DNA of 9,639 nt from Pseudomonadota bacterium (GCA_030673585.1 DAOVIU010000018.1:1-9639), one strand, 5' to 3'. Counted from the stretch's first letter, positions 1-7,155 are shown. Notes: generated by a model not told the origin, from the sequence alone. A program made the numbers and translations.

Positions 1-514
1 AGAAGGCATCCAAGAGGTGGCCGTCATGAACTCTCGGGAAGCGTTTCGGGTCGGTATCAAACAGTGAGAGCTTGAAACCGCATGCGCCTTCCTCCTTTAG
101 CCGTGGAATGTTGATAAGGGTTTCGTCCTTAACCGACCCGAGGAGCGCTACATCAACTATGCTCTCTGATTCAACCAAAGCAGTTTTCTTCCTGAAGGCC
201 TCCGGGTCCGCAATACCTTCTGGCGCGTCAACCGGCATATCAATAATCGTTGTAACACCTCCAGCCGCGGCTGATCGGGTGGAATTGAAAAAACCCTCTC
301 CGGGGTAACTGAGGGAATGAACGTGGCTGTCGATAGCCCCCGGAAGGACCCATTTGCCCTCGGCACGAATGTGGGTTTTTGATTGAAATCCGTCTGGACC
401 TTCAATAACAGCGGAAATCCGTTCGCCGTCTATGAGGACTGTGCCCCCTCCGATTACATGATTTCCGAACAAAACATTACCGGTAATAGCGAGGTCAAAT
501 ACATGTTGGTTCAC
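1..514 (-). CDS. Cyclic amidohydrolase (allantoinase/hydantoinase/dihydropyrimidinase type), 5' part only
   Basis: This gene starts at a GTG and runs off the left edge, giving 171 codons of an expected 440-470. The translation has the amidohydrolase-superfamily N-terminus: a small beta domain (about 1-57), then LPGAIDSHVHS with the metal-binding His64 and His66, then an AAAGGVTTIIDMP stretch (82-94) typical of allantoinases and hydantoinases. Lys148 in GACGFKLSL sits where the family carries the carboxylated lysine bridging two metals. Members hydrolyse cyclic amide or ureide rings such as allantoin, hydantoins and dihydropyrimidines in the cytoplasm. The usual HVHxxxPG is present as HVHSLSYPG. 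The start overlaps the stop of the M20 hydrolase by four bases (GTGA), which implies coupled translation and paired function. The remaining metal ligands lie outside the window, so intactness cannot be judged. Substrate is unassigned; a purine-derived ring such as xanthine is inferred from context only. Confidence 0.9.
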   Translation of the reverse strand, partial: MNQHVFDLAITGNVLFGNHVIGGGTVLIDGERISAVIEGPDGFQSKTHIRAEGKWVLPGAIDSHVHSLSYPGEGFFNSTRSAAAGGVTTIIDMPVDAPEGIADPEAFRKKTALVESESIVDVALLGSVKDETLINIPRLKEEGACGFKLSLFDTDPKRFPRVHDGHLLDAF

Positions 515-1761
515 GTGACTTCCTCCGTATCAATCTGGGTAATCGTCCTGGCAATTACCTCGGTCCCTAAACAGATATGTTCGAATGTGCTAAATTCCTC
601 AGGGCAATGGCTTCGCCCATTTTTCGACGGCACGAATAACACGCCGGCCGAGGTGACTTCTGCTATATGATTCGCGTCATGGCCTGCTCCCGATGACATT
701 TCCAAGTGGGCAATATTGAGGCTGTCACAGGCCCGATTGATTCGGCCAACCATTTTCGAATCGAACATCACCGGTTTTGAACTTACCTGTGTTTCAAAAT
801 TGATTTCAATACTTCTCTTATCCCTAATCCCCTCCAGCTCCCCTTTGAAAAGGGAAATTGCCCGATGTGAGGCCGACTCGCTCAGACTCCTCACTTCCAT
901 TCCCAAATTCACTACACCCGGTATGACATTCAGGGAATTCGGATAAACATCGATCCTTCCTATGGTTCCCACCACTCCATCCAGTTTCACGCAGGTGTTT
1001 TCAAGGGCAAGGACAATCTCTGAGGCCGCGGCCAAGGCGTCCCTTCTGACGTCCATGGGTGTCGTTCCCGAGTGATCGTTTCTTCCCACAACCTCTATTC
1101 GGCCTCTGGATATGCCCACAATTCCCGTAACCACGCCGATGGGGATTCCCGTTGAGAAGAGCCGAGGACCTTGTTCGATATGGAGCTCTAAATATGCCAG
1201 GGCGTCGTGGGGGGACCTTTTCGCTTCAGCGATCCTTTCCGGATCGCCCCCCATTTCGTGAATTGCCGCGCCCAATGTTCTTCCCTCGGCATCCTTTAAC
1301 GATGTGAGGAGTTCCCCCGGAAGTTTTCCCGCCATAGCCCGGCTTCCCACTGTTGAAATGCCGAAGGGTGAGGGCTCCTCCGCAAGGAACACGATGACCT
1401 CAAGGGGATGGGCAGTCCTTATTTCCCTTTCCTCAAACCCTCTGACCACCTCGATTCCGGCGATGACACCTGCTACTCCATCGAACATCCCCCCTCCCCT
1501 AACGGTATCTATATGTGACCCTATGAGAATTGCCGGATTTTCCCTCTCCCCTCCCCTTCTGCCAATGAGATTTCCAACGGCGTCTATCCTGACGCTGAGT
1601 CTCGCCTCATCCCTCATCAAGCCGGCTACGTACTCTCGAGCCTGCCGATCCTCCTTTGAAAACGAAATTCGAGTATAGCCTGGCTCCGCGGGCGAAGTGA
1701 ACTCGGAGAGCCTTTCGATATCCCGACGAATCCTGTCAATATTCGGTTCGATTTTCTCCAT
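511..1761 (-). CDS. M20-family Zn-dependent N-carbamoyl amidohydrolase (allantoate amidohydrolase / carbamoylase type)
   Basis: This 416-residue protein belongs to the M20 amidohydrolases that cleave ureido or carbamoyl groups (allantoate amidohydrolase, N-carbamoyl-L-amino acid hydrolase, ureidoglycolate amidohydrolase), releasing ammonia and CO2. Visible motifs are GSHIDTVRGGGMFDG with metal ligands His83 and Asp94, the Glu128-Glu129 pair (general base and metal ligand), LHIEQGP with His194, DHSGTTPM in the dimerisation domain, NVIPG, and SGAGHDA followed by GRSHCPEE with His385. All expected ligands are present. After the Glu pair the family's usual EEGSRF is EEPSPFG. The ATG at 1761 is chosen because it has a GGGGAG five bases upstream and gives the usual family length. 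An in-frame ATG at 1806 would add 15 residues but has no visible ribosome binding site. The gene overlaps the next amidohydrolase by four bases, as expected for consecutive ring-opening and decarbamoylating steps. Exact substrate is unknown. Confidence 0.93.
   Translation of the reverse strand: MEKIEPNIDRIRRDIERLSEFTSPAEPGYTRISFSKEDRQAREYVAGLMRDEARLSVRIDAVGNLIGRRGGERENPAILIGSHIDTVRGGGMFDGVAGVIAGIEVVRGFEEREIRTAHPLEVIVFLAEEPSPFGISTVGSRAMAGKLPGELLTSLKDAEGRTLGAAIHEMGGDPERIAEAKRSPHDALAYLELHIEQGPRLFSTGIPIGVVTGIVGISRGRIEVVGRNDHSGTTPMDVRRDALAAASEIVLALENTCVKLDGVVGTIGRIDVYPNSLNVIPGVVNLGMEVRSLSESASHRAISLFKGELEGIRDKRSIEINFETQVSSKPVMFDSKMVGRINRACDSLNIAHLEMSSGAGHDANHIAEVTSAGVLFVPSKNGRSHCPEEFSTFEHICLGTEVIARTITQIDTEEVT
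522..526 (-). promoter_or_regulatory. Ribosome binding site for the GTG-started amidohydrolase
   Basis: A GGAGG lies seven bases before the GTG at 514-512, inside the last codons of the preceding gene. It supports this non-ATG start and the GTGA overlap. Confidence 0.75.
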
Positions 1762-1766
1762 GAATT

Positions 1767-1772
1767 CTCCCC
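1767..1772 (-). promoter_or_regulatory. Ribosome binding site that decides the M20 hydrolase start
   Basis: GGGGAG lies five bases before the ATG at 1761-1759. The alternative ATG at 1806 is preceded by GCTCATCTGATTCC, with no purine-rich motif, so the downstream start is favoured. Confidence 0.5.
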
Positions 1773-1893
1773 GGCTTATTTTATCAACGAGCCGTTTTTC
1801 CACCATGGAATCAGATGAGCGGCGGGATGATCAACGAGATAACCCCGCTGAGATTACCCATGGGGTAGATCAGCTCTTACGAAAGGCTTTCAC

Positions 1894-1926
1894 CCTGACT
1901 CCGGCCTCAGGTGTCAGGCGTTTTTT
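1894..1926 (+). terminator. Stem-loop with T-run, terminator-like on the plus strand
   Basis: CCTGAC (1894-1899) pairs with GTCAGG (1913-1918) across a 13-base loop, and a run of six T (1921-1926) follows on the plus strand. That is the geometry of an intrinsic terminator for rightward transcription, yet no plus-strand gene is seen here. On the coding (minus) RNA the stem includes the UbiD stop codon and is preceded by A's, not followed by U's, so it would not end the operon transcript by the usual mechanism. It may block antisense transcription, shape the mRNA end, or be chance. Only six base pairs support it. Confidence 0.25.
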
Positions 1927-3290
1927 GACGTAGCCGCAAGAAGTCGTTTTGCGAAAGCCCTCGCCTCATCTGGGACCGTGCATCTTATAGACTCTTCCTG
2001 AAGCGGCTTCGTCGCATCTACTCCCATCCGCGCTGTCAACCCGTCCTCCGAGGCCGATGGATCGAGTATCACCCCCATGGCTCCCGGAATCATCACCAAA
2101 TCCCTGTCTGCCTGAAACCGCGTGGAAATCGCCCAGAGGACTTCGGATTCGTTAAATATATTCACGTCATCATCGACTGCTACTACGAGCTTAAGGCAGT
2201 GATCAATTCCCATGGCTGTTACGATAGCTTGCTTGCCTTGACCCTCAGCTGTTTTTTCCATCGAAATATAGGCGTGAAACAAACCACATCCTGACAGAGG
2301 GACGTTAACGGCCCGGAGCCCCGGCACGGTTCGAGAAAGCGCCTGAAGTAGATCCGTCTCGCGAGGTATGGCAAGCAGGGTATTATGCTCAGCCGAAAGG
2401 CCGGCACAAATGCTTTGGTAAAGAGGGTTCTCCCGGTGGCACAGGGTGTGGGGAACGAAAACATGTTGCGTACTTCGGTGCGAAGAATATCCCGTGAATT
2501 CACCAAAGGGCCCTTCTGGCTCCCGGACGTTTGCTAGAATCTCTCCCTCTAAAACGATTTCGGCGTAGGCGGGAATGTTCAGGGGAATATTAATCCCCTT
2601 CACAACTTCTAGAGGCTCTCCGAGCAATCCCCCGGCCACCTCATATTTCCCGCTTTGACTTGGAACGACACCGATCGAAGCCAGAGAAATGAGAGGGTGG
2701 ACGCCGAGGAGACAGGCAACGGGGAGATTTTTGCCCTTTTCCTCCGCCCTTCTTTGATAATCCCACAGGCGCTTGCGGGAATGCAGGCTGATACCCAACC
2801 GATTCCTTCCCTTGACCATCAAACGATGATAACCCATGCTGGTTACCCCTGTATCCGGGTCTGCGGAAACGATAAGGCCTGCGGTGATGTAGGGAGCGGG
2901 ATCGTCCCGGAAATGCGTAAGTACGGGAAACTGCATAATATCTATTTCGTTTCCCGTATAGACCCGAAAACGCGAAGGGGAATCCTTTACCGCCTTCTCG
3001 GGCAAAAGGGATTTTATCCGCCGCGAGTACTCGGCGTGGAGATCTTCTTCCTTCACCTTGAAGGCTAAAGCCATCCGCCCTCGAGAGCCCAACAAGTTCG
3101 TTACAACCGGTACGGAATATCCCTTCACATTTTCAAAGATCACGAAAGGCGAGGTCCCCTGTCCTTCTAGTTCGGTCATGAAAGCCGTCATCTCGTAAGC
3201 GGGGCTAACCTCCTCTTTCACTCGGATAACGTCAGAATGGTTCGACTCCTCAACCTGCGTAATGAATGATCTCCAGTCCTGTTGGCTCAT
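1914..3290 (-). CDS. UbiD-family (prenylated-FMN type) decarboxylase
   Basis: The 458-residue protein has the length and layout of UbiD enzymes, which reversibly (de)carboxylate aromatic, heteroaromatic or unsaturated acids with prenylated FMN made by UbiX (not in this window). Signature stretches are PFVIFENVKGYSVPVVTNLLGS near the N-terminus, MGYHR (Arg156, the catalytic-network and cofactor Arg), EGPFGEFTGYSS with Glu259 and Glu264 (the Glu pair of Fdc1, E277/E282), VAVDDDVNIFNESEVLWA, and GVDATKP near the C-terminus. Against the remembered E. coli UbiD sequence, Asn172 aligns with Ser151 and the Mn ligand Glu238 with Lys215, so the cofactor metal site looks altered. The ATG at 3290 has GAGGAG seven bases upstream. 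It lies 127 bases after Mo subunit A and before two ureide hydrolases, which suggests an N-heteroaromatic carboxylate rather than a ubiquinone precursor. Pyrrole-2-carboxylate decarboxylases are a family precedent. The substrate is inference. Confidence 0.93.
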   Translation of the reverse strand: MSQQDWRSFITQVEESNHSDVIRVKEEVSPAYEMTAFMTELEGQGTSPFVIFENVKGYSVPVVTNLLGSRGRMALAFKVKEEDLHAEYSRRIKSLLPEKAVKDSPSRFRVYTGNEIDIMQFPVLTHFRDDPAPYITAGLIVSADPDTGVTSMGYHRLMVKGRNRLGISLHSRKRLWDYQRRAEEKGKNLPVACLLGVHPLISLASIGVVPSQSGKYEVAGGLLGEPLEVVKGINIPLNIPAYAEIVLEGEILANVREPEGPFGEFTGYSSHRSTQHVFVPHTLCHRENPLYQSICAGLSAEHNTLLAIPRETDLLQALSRTVPGLRAVNVPLSGCGLFHAYISMEKTAEGQGKQAIVTAMGIDHCLKLVVAVDDDVNIFNESEVLWAISTRFQADRDLVMIPGAMGVILDPSASEDGLTARMGVDATKPLQEESIRCTVPDEARAFAKRLLAATSKNA

Positions 3291-3334
3291 TGGAGTGCTC
3301 CTCTCCCTGGTGTCCTATGCCGAAAACCTCGAAG

Positions 3335-3361
3335 CCTCCTCTCAATAATCTATAGAGGAAG
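3335..3361 (-). other. Intercistronic stem-loop between Mo subunit A and the decarboxylase
   Basis: In the coding-strand RNA, CUUCCUCU (3361-3354) can pair with AGAGGAGG (3342-3335), eight pairs including one G-U, around an 11-base loop. No U-tract follows, so it is not a normal intrinsic terminator. It lies in the 127-base gap before the decarboxylase and could be an mRNA processing or stability element that uncouples the dehydrogenase block from the hydrolase block. The rest of the gap shows only the GAGGAG ribosome binding site. Confidence 0.3.
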
Positions 3362-3417
3362 TTTCCACAATGTACACGGGTATCGTTCTTTCATTCAAAA
3401 GATTTCGACGTGGCTTT

Positions 3418-5712
3418 CTATTGCCTCTTTTCCGTCTTCTTTAAATCCTCAAAGATGCGTTCAGGGGTTAGGGGAAGCTCTTTCATTCTCACGCCCACGG
3501 CGTTGAACACAGCATTGGCAATTGCTGCAGCGGTTGGAATAGTTGTGGCTTCGCCAATTCCCCGTGCACCAAAAGGACCGAGCGGCTCGGGTACCTCTAC
3601 GATAATTGGTTTTATCTTGGGCATATCCAGTGCGGTAAACATCTTGTAGTCCAAAAATGATGGATTGAGGGTCTTCCCATTTTCCCTGATAATCTCCTCG
3701 GTCAAGCCAAACCCCAGACCCATCTGTACTCCTCCTTCGATCTGTCCCTCAACATTTACTGGATTAACGGCCTTACCGACGTCATGGGCAGCCCAAATAT
3801 TGAGGACGGTAACCGATCCGGTCTCAGGATCAACCTCCACCTCGGCGACGTGCGTCCCGAAGAGGAAGACATCCACGACATGGGTCTGCCCGGTTTCCGG
3901 ATCCATTGGAAGGCCAGTAGTGTGATAGGAACCCTTTCCCATAATCGTATGCCCAAGGGGGCGATGCATTTCCCCGACCAAGTCCCGGATATTCCCCAGA
4001 GGCTCCGGATTCCCCCTTTCACACACTTTCCCCTGGGCTATAGTGAGATTTTGATACCGTATTCCCCATTTCTCCGACGCTCGCTTCAGCATTTGATCCT
4101 TGGCTTCACTGGCAGCCGCCCTTACTGCATTGCCTGCAACGTAGGTTATTCTCGTCGCATTTGCTCCGTAGAGATCAACTGGGGAAAGGTCCGTGTCTGG
4201 CTGATCGACCCACACATCCTCGTATCGCACACCCAGCTCCTGGGCAGCGACTTGCGCAAGCGTAGTCCGAGCCCCCTGGCCGACATCGGGTGTTCCAACC
4301 ATGACGACAACCGTTCCGTCCTCGTTCACCTTCACGACCGCGCTGGAATAATCATGCCTCCCCGCAGCCCCACAGGCGTACATCATGGAGGCTATCCCAA
4401 AACCGTGATTTTTTCTCCCGGATCTCCACCGGTAACCGGACGCCGCCTTTACTTCCCACAGGGTTTCTTGATAGCCAATGCTCTCCACTGCTTGCCCATT
4501 GGCTGTCGTATCGCCATTTTGTAACGCGTTGATCATTCGAATATGGTAGGGATCCACACCAATCTCATGGGCGATCATATCGAGCTGAGACTCCCCGGCG
4601 AAACACACCTGAGGCACACCAACACCTCGCATGACGCCACCGACCTGTTGATTCGTATAGACACCCACCGCATCAACCCAGACATGGTCAACTCGATATG
4701 GGCCGGATGACATCAGCGCGGCGTACCGTAACACCCCTTCCCCGGTATCACTGTAAGCCCCAAAATCCTGGATGAGGTTTATCTGTCTCGCGAGAATCTT
4801 TCCTTGCGGGGTAACTGCGGTCTTGTAAGTCATGGTGAACGGATGCCGTACGGTTGACGCAATAAATTCCTCTTCTCGATCGACAACGATCTTGACCGGA
4901 CGGCCCGTTTTCCTCGCCAACAATGAACAGGCAGGTTCGGCCATCAGTTCCTGTTTTCCGCCGAAGGCTCCTCCAATATTCGTCGTGATGACGCGCAATT
5001 TATTCATGGGAATTTGTAACAAACGAGCCAACACAACCCGGTTGTTGAAAGGTGCCTGAGTACTGGACCATACTGTCACCTTTCCCGACATATCAAACTC
5101 CGCAACCGCGGCATGGGGTTCAATTGGGCAATGCTCCACCATTTGCGTCTTAAAGGTGTCCTCAAACAGAAGTTCCGCCCTCTCGAAAACCGTATTCGGG
5201 TCTCCCTTTCGAATCCTGCGCCGTGCTCCAATATTTCCGGGAAATTGATCATGGACCAAGGGAGCTCCCGGCGACATCGCCTCTAGGGGATCGAAAACCG
5301 CGGGGAATTCTTCATACTCGACGTGGATAAGTCCCAGGGCCTCACCGGCGATGTCCGGATCAGTCGCAGCGACGGCGGCAATAGCATCCCCCAAATAGCG
5401 AACTTTCTCCTTGGCGAAAACCCTCCAATCATTCTGATACATCCCTATCAGAATATCCGGGGCATCCCTCCATGTCACAATCCCCTTCACCCCTGGTAAC
5501 ATCTCTGCTTTGCGAGTATCGATGTTCAGGATTCTCGCATGGGGGTGCTTGCTTCTCAGGATCTTCCCGTGTAACATCCTCGGCAGATAGATGTCTGCAC
5601 CGAACTTGGCTTCACCCGTCACCTTCTGCCAGCTGTCCAGTCTTGGGACCGAATCCCCGACAACCTGAGGGTTGACATCCAAAAGGAACCCATTGTCTTC
5701 CGACACGCTCAT
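3418..5712 (-). CDS. Xanthine dehydrogenase-superfamily molybdenum-binding subunit A
   Basis: This 764-residue protein is the large subunit of a three-subunit molybdenum hydroxylase, which hydroxylates a C-H next to a ring nitrogen (or oxidises an aldehyde) with oxygen from water. The N-terminal aldehyde oxidase hammerhead domain covers about 25-135 and the two-part molybdopterin-binding domain follows. Motifs: IEPHAAVAEF (197-206), GGAFGGKQ (247-254), MRGVGVPQ (Arg362, matching bovine XDH Arg880), DVGQG (Gln479, matching the Gln near Mo), and GARGIGE with catalytic Glu721. Gln254 replaces the Glu802 of bovine xanthine dehydrogenase, so purine specificity is not assured. It lacks the AYRCSFR loop of CO dehydrogenases. 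Its ATG overlaps the [2Fe-2S] gene's stop by four bases (ATGA), so it is very probably the direct partner of that subunit and the FAD subunit. The end of the protein resembles subunit B over the last 50 residues. Substrate unassigned. Confidence 0.94.
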   Translation of the reverse strand: MSVSEDNGFLLDVNPQVVGDSVPRLDSWQKVTGEAKFGADIYLPRMLHGKILRSKHPHARILNIDTRKAEMLPGVKGIVTWRDAPDILIGMYQNDWRVFAKEKVRYLGDAIAAVAATDPDIAGEALGLIHVEYEEFPAVFDPLEAMSPGAPLVHDQFPGNIGARRRIRKGDPNTVFERAELLFEDTFKTQMVEHCPIEPHAAVAEFDMSGKVTVWSSTQAPFNNRVVLARLLQIPMNKLRVITTNIGGAFGGKQELMAEPACSLLARKTGRPVKIVVDREEEFIASTVRHPFTMTYKTAVTPQGKILARQINLIQDFGAYSDTGEGVLRYAALMSSGPYRVDHVWVDAVGVYTNQQVGGVMRGVGVPQVCFAGESQLDMIAHEIGVDPYHIRMINALQNGDTTANGQAVESIGYQETLWEVKAASGYRWRSGRKNHGFGIASMMYACGAAGRHDYSSAVVKVNEDGTVVVMVGTPDVGQGARTTLAQVAAQELGVRYEDVWVDQPDTDLSPVDLYGANATRITYVAGNAVRAAASEAKDQMLKRASEKWGIRYQNLTIAQGKVCERGNPEPLGNIRDLVGEMHRPLGHTIMGKGSYHTTGLPMDPETGQTHVVDVFLFGTHVAEVEVDPETGSVTVLNIWAAHDVGKAVNPVNVEGQIEGGVQMGLGFGLTEEIIRENGKTLNPSFLDYKMFTALDMPKIKPIIVEVPEPLGPFGARGIGEATTIPTAAAIANAVFNAVGVRMKELPLTPERIFEDLKKTEKRQ

Positions 5713-6191
5713 CGTACCTTCCTCGGTGACATCTCCGACACGGACCGGATAGCTTCGACAACCTTAACGTAGCCTGTACACCGGCAAAGATTTCCGGAGA
5801 GGGCAGACCGAATCTCCTCCTCGGAGGGATGAGGATTCTCATCCAATAGGGCCTTGGCGCTCAATATCATCCCGGGAGTACAGAACCCGCATTGAACCGC
5901 TCCCTTCTCGACGAAGGCTTTTTGCAGCGGATGCAGCTCAGTTCCTTGAGCCAATCCCTCTATCGTTGTAATGGCCTTGCCGTCCGCATCCACGGCCAAG
6001 ATCAAGCATGAATTTACCGCCTTTCCATCCACGAGAACCGTACATGTCCCGCAATCCCCCTCTCCACAGCCCTCCTTGGTCCCTGTTAATCTCAATTCAT
6101 CTCGTATCACCCGCAGTAAAGTCCAGTGGGACTCGACTTCCAACGAGACGAGCTCATTGTTGATTGTGAATGTAATAATTTTTTTCTCCAT
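5709..6191 (-). CDS. [2Fe-2S] iron-sulfur subunit of molybdenum hydroxylase
   Basis: The 160-residue protein is the small electron-transfer subunit of the xanthine dehydrogenase / CO dehydrogenase family (CoxS, XdhC or HcrC type). The N-terminal plant-ferredoxin domain binds one [2Fe-2S] cluster through Cys42, Cys47, Cys50 and Cys62. The C-terminal helical domain binds the Mo-proximal cluster through Cys101 and Cys104 (CGFCTPGM) and Cys136 and Cys138 (CRCTGY). All eight ligands are present and the length is normal. Electrons flow from the Mo centre through these clusters to FAD. The ATG at 6191 is preferred over any further upstream start because it begins at the normal family N-terminus (MEKKIITFTINN), four bases after the stop of the FAD gene, with AAAGG nine bases upstream. 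The frame also stays open upstream to 6281, inside the FAD gene, but those residues have no family resemblance. Confidence 0.96.
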   Translation of the reverse strand: MEKKIITFTINNELVSLEVESHWTLLRVIRDELRLTGTKEGCGEGDCGTCTVLVDGKAVNSCLILAVDADGKAITTIEGLAQGTELHPLQKAFVEKGAVQCGFCTPGMILSAKALLDENPHPSEEEIRSALSGNLCRCTGYVKVVEAIRSVSEMSPRKVR

Positions 6192-6195
6192 TGTT

Positions 6196-7062
6196 TTATG
6201 CCTTTGACTGCAGGCTTTTGAGTGCCCGGATGGTGAGGGAGGAAACCATCTCGGAACGATAGCGGGCAGATCCCCGCACATCCGAAATGGGAGATACCTC
6301 CGAGCTCACCATCTCCCCAATGGATGCTAACGGGATCTCCTCCAGCGGTTTTCCGAGGATCATCTTTTCGGTCCCTTTCGCCCGGATGGGAGTGGAGGCC
6401 ACCGCTCCAAGTGCGATCCTGGCCTCTCTGCATAAACCGGTCTTCTTATCGAAGCATAGGCAAACAGCCACTCCAACAAGAGCAATATCCATCGAACGCC
6501 TCACGCTGTGCTTCACATAGATCTGTTTGGCATGGGGACGAGGGAAGGGGACGTGGATTTCGTTGAGTATCTCCCCCTTTTGGAGGTTTGCCTCGCCGGG
6601 TCCTACAAAAAATTCCTCAAGGGGAATTTCCCTTTGTCCCTTCGAACCCGCGATTTTCACGATTGATTCCATCACTAAGAGCGCGGGAGACATGTCCGCC
6701 GAAGGCGCTGCATTACAGAGGTTACCCCCGAGCGTCGCTATATTTCTCACCTGGAGAGACCCTATCGAGTTGGCCGCCGTTCGAATCATGGGAAACCGAT
6801 CCCGGATAACCGAATTACCAGCGAGTTCTGCAAGGGTGATGAGTGCACCAATGTCCAGACCGTTCTCCCCCTCCTTTATTATTGAATTGAGGCCCCGGAT
6901 TTTCTTGATATTCACGATATGTTTGGGTGCCATAAGACCTCGCTTTATCCTCGGAATCAGGTCTGTGCCCCCAGCCAGAACTATAGCGTCCTCCCCGAAC
7001 CGGGACAGCAGGCTGCACGCCTCTTCAATGGTTTTCGGCTCGTAGTAGCAAAAGCGATGCAT
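6196..7062 (-). CDS. FAD-binding subunit of molybdenum hydroxylase
   Basis: The 288-residue protein is the medium subunit (CoxM, XdhB or HcrB type) that takes electrons from the iron-sulfur subunit and passes them to an external acceptor. The first FAD motif, VLAGGTDLIP, is at 28-37. The second, running from IGSLQVRNIATLGGNLCNA to the SADMSP that follows, is at about 100-126. The C-terminal CO-dehydrogenase flavoprotein domain follows (about 175-285). It has no cysteine-rich insertion, so the extra [4Fe-4S] cluster of 4-hydroxybenzoyl-CoA reductase is absent, which argues for an oxidative hydroxylase rather than a reductase. The ATG at 7062 has GGAAGG nearby upstream. The gene sits 93 bases after Mo subunit B and four bases before the [2Fe-2S] gene. 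No second FAD or FeS gene exists in the window, so it may serve both Mo subunits. Confidence 0.95.
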   Translation of the reverse strand: MHRFCYYEPKTIEEACSLLSRFGEDAIVLAGGTDLIPRIKRGLMAPKHIVNIKKIRGLNSIIKEGENGLDIGALITLAELAGNSVIRDRFPMIRTAANSIGSLQVRNIATLGGNLCNAAPSADMSPALLVMESIVKIAGSKGQREIPLEEFFVGPGEANLQKGEILNEIHVPFPRPHAKQIYVKHSVRRSMDIALVGVAVCLCFDKKTGLCREARIALGAVASTPIRAKGTEKMILGKPLEEIPLASIGEMVSSEVSPISDVRGSARYRSEMVSSLTIRALKSLQSKA

Positions 7063-7155
7063 GGAAGAACCCTTCCTTGCCCCATTAACGCTGCTGCCCG
7101 CTCCTCAGGTCACGCCTCCATCGAGGAAAGACGAGATTTTTCATGGTCCCTTCAC

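Noticed and set aside
1822..1848. GCGGG/CCCGC inverted repeat before the M20 gene
   Set aside because: Five pairs around a 17-base loop with no T-run is too weak to call a regulatory or termination element.
1914..3290. Ubiquinone-biosynthesis UbiD proper
   Set aside because: The protein is in the family, but the catabolic neighbours, altered metal-site residues and lack of quinone genes argue against that role, so no gene symbol is given.
3784..4524. Plus-strand open frame of 246 codons
   Set aside because: It lies entirely opposite Mo subunit A, whose conserved motifs run through the same bases. Its translation has no recognisable domain and many Pro, His and Arg residues, as in antisense shadows.
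3418..5712. Aerobic CO dehydrogenase large subunit (CoxL)
   Set aside because: The CoxL active-site loop AYRCSFR is absent; the corresponding region reads GGVMRGVGVPQ. The same holds for Mo subunit B.
6192..6281. Thirty-codon N-terminal extension of the [2Fe-2S] subunit
   Set aside because: It overlaps the FAD gene's end and translates to a Pro/Ser-rich string unlike any family member, while the ATG at 6191 gives the standard N-terminus and length.
6527..7045. Plus-strand open frame of 172 codons
   Set aside because: It is antisense to the FAD-binding subunit and its composition looks like a shadow of the conserved motifs there.
6196..7062. 4-Hydroxybenzoyl-CoA reductase beta subunit
   Set aside because: The cysteine-rich insertion that carries the extra [4Fe-4S] cluster in that enzyme is missing, and the protein is of the shorter CoxM-like size.
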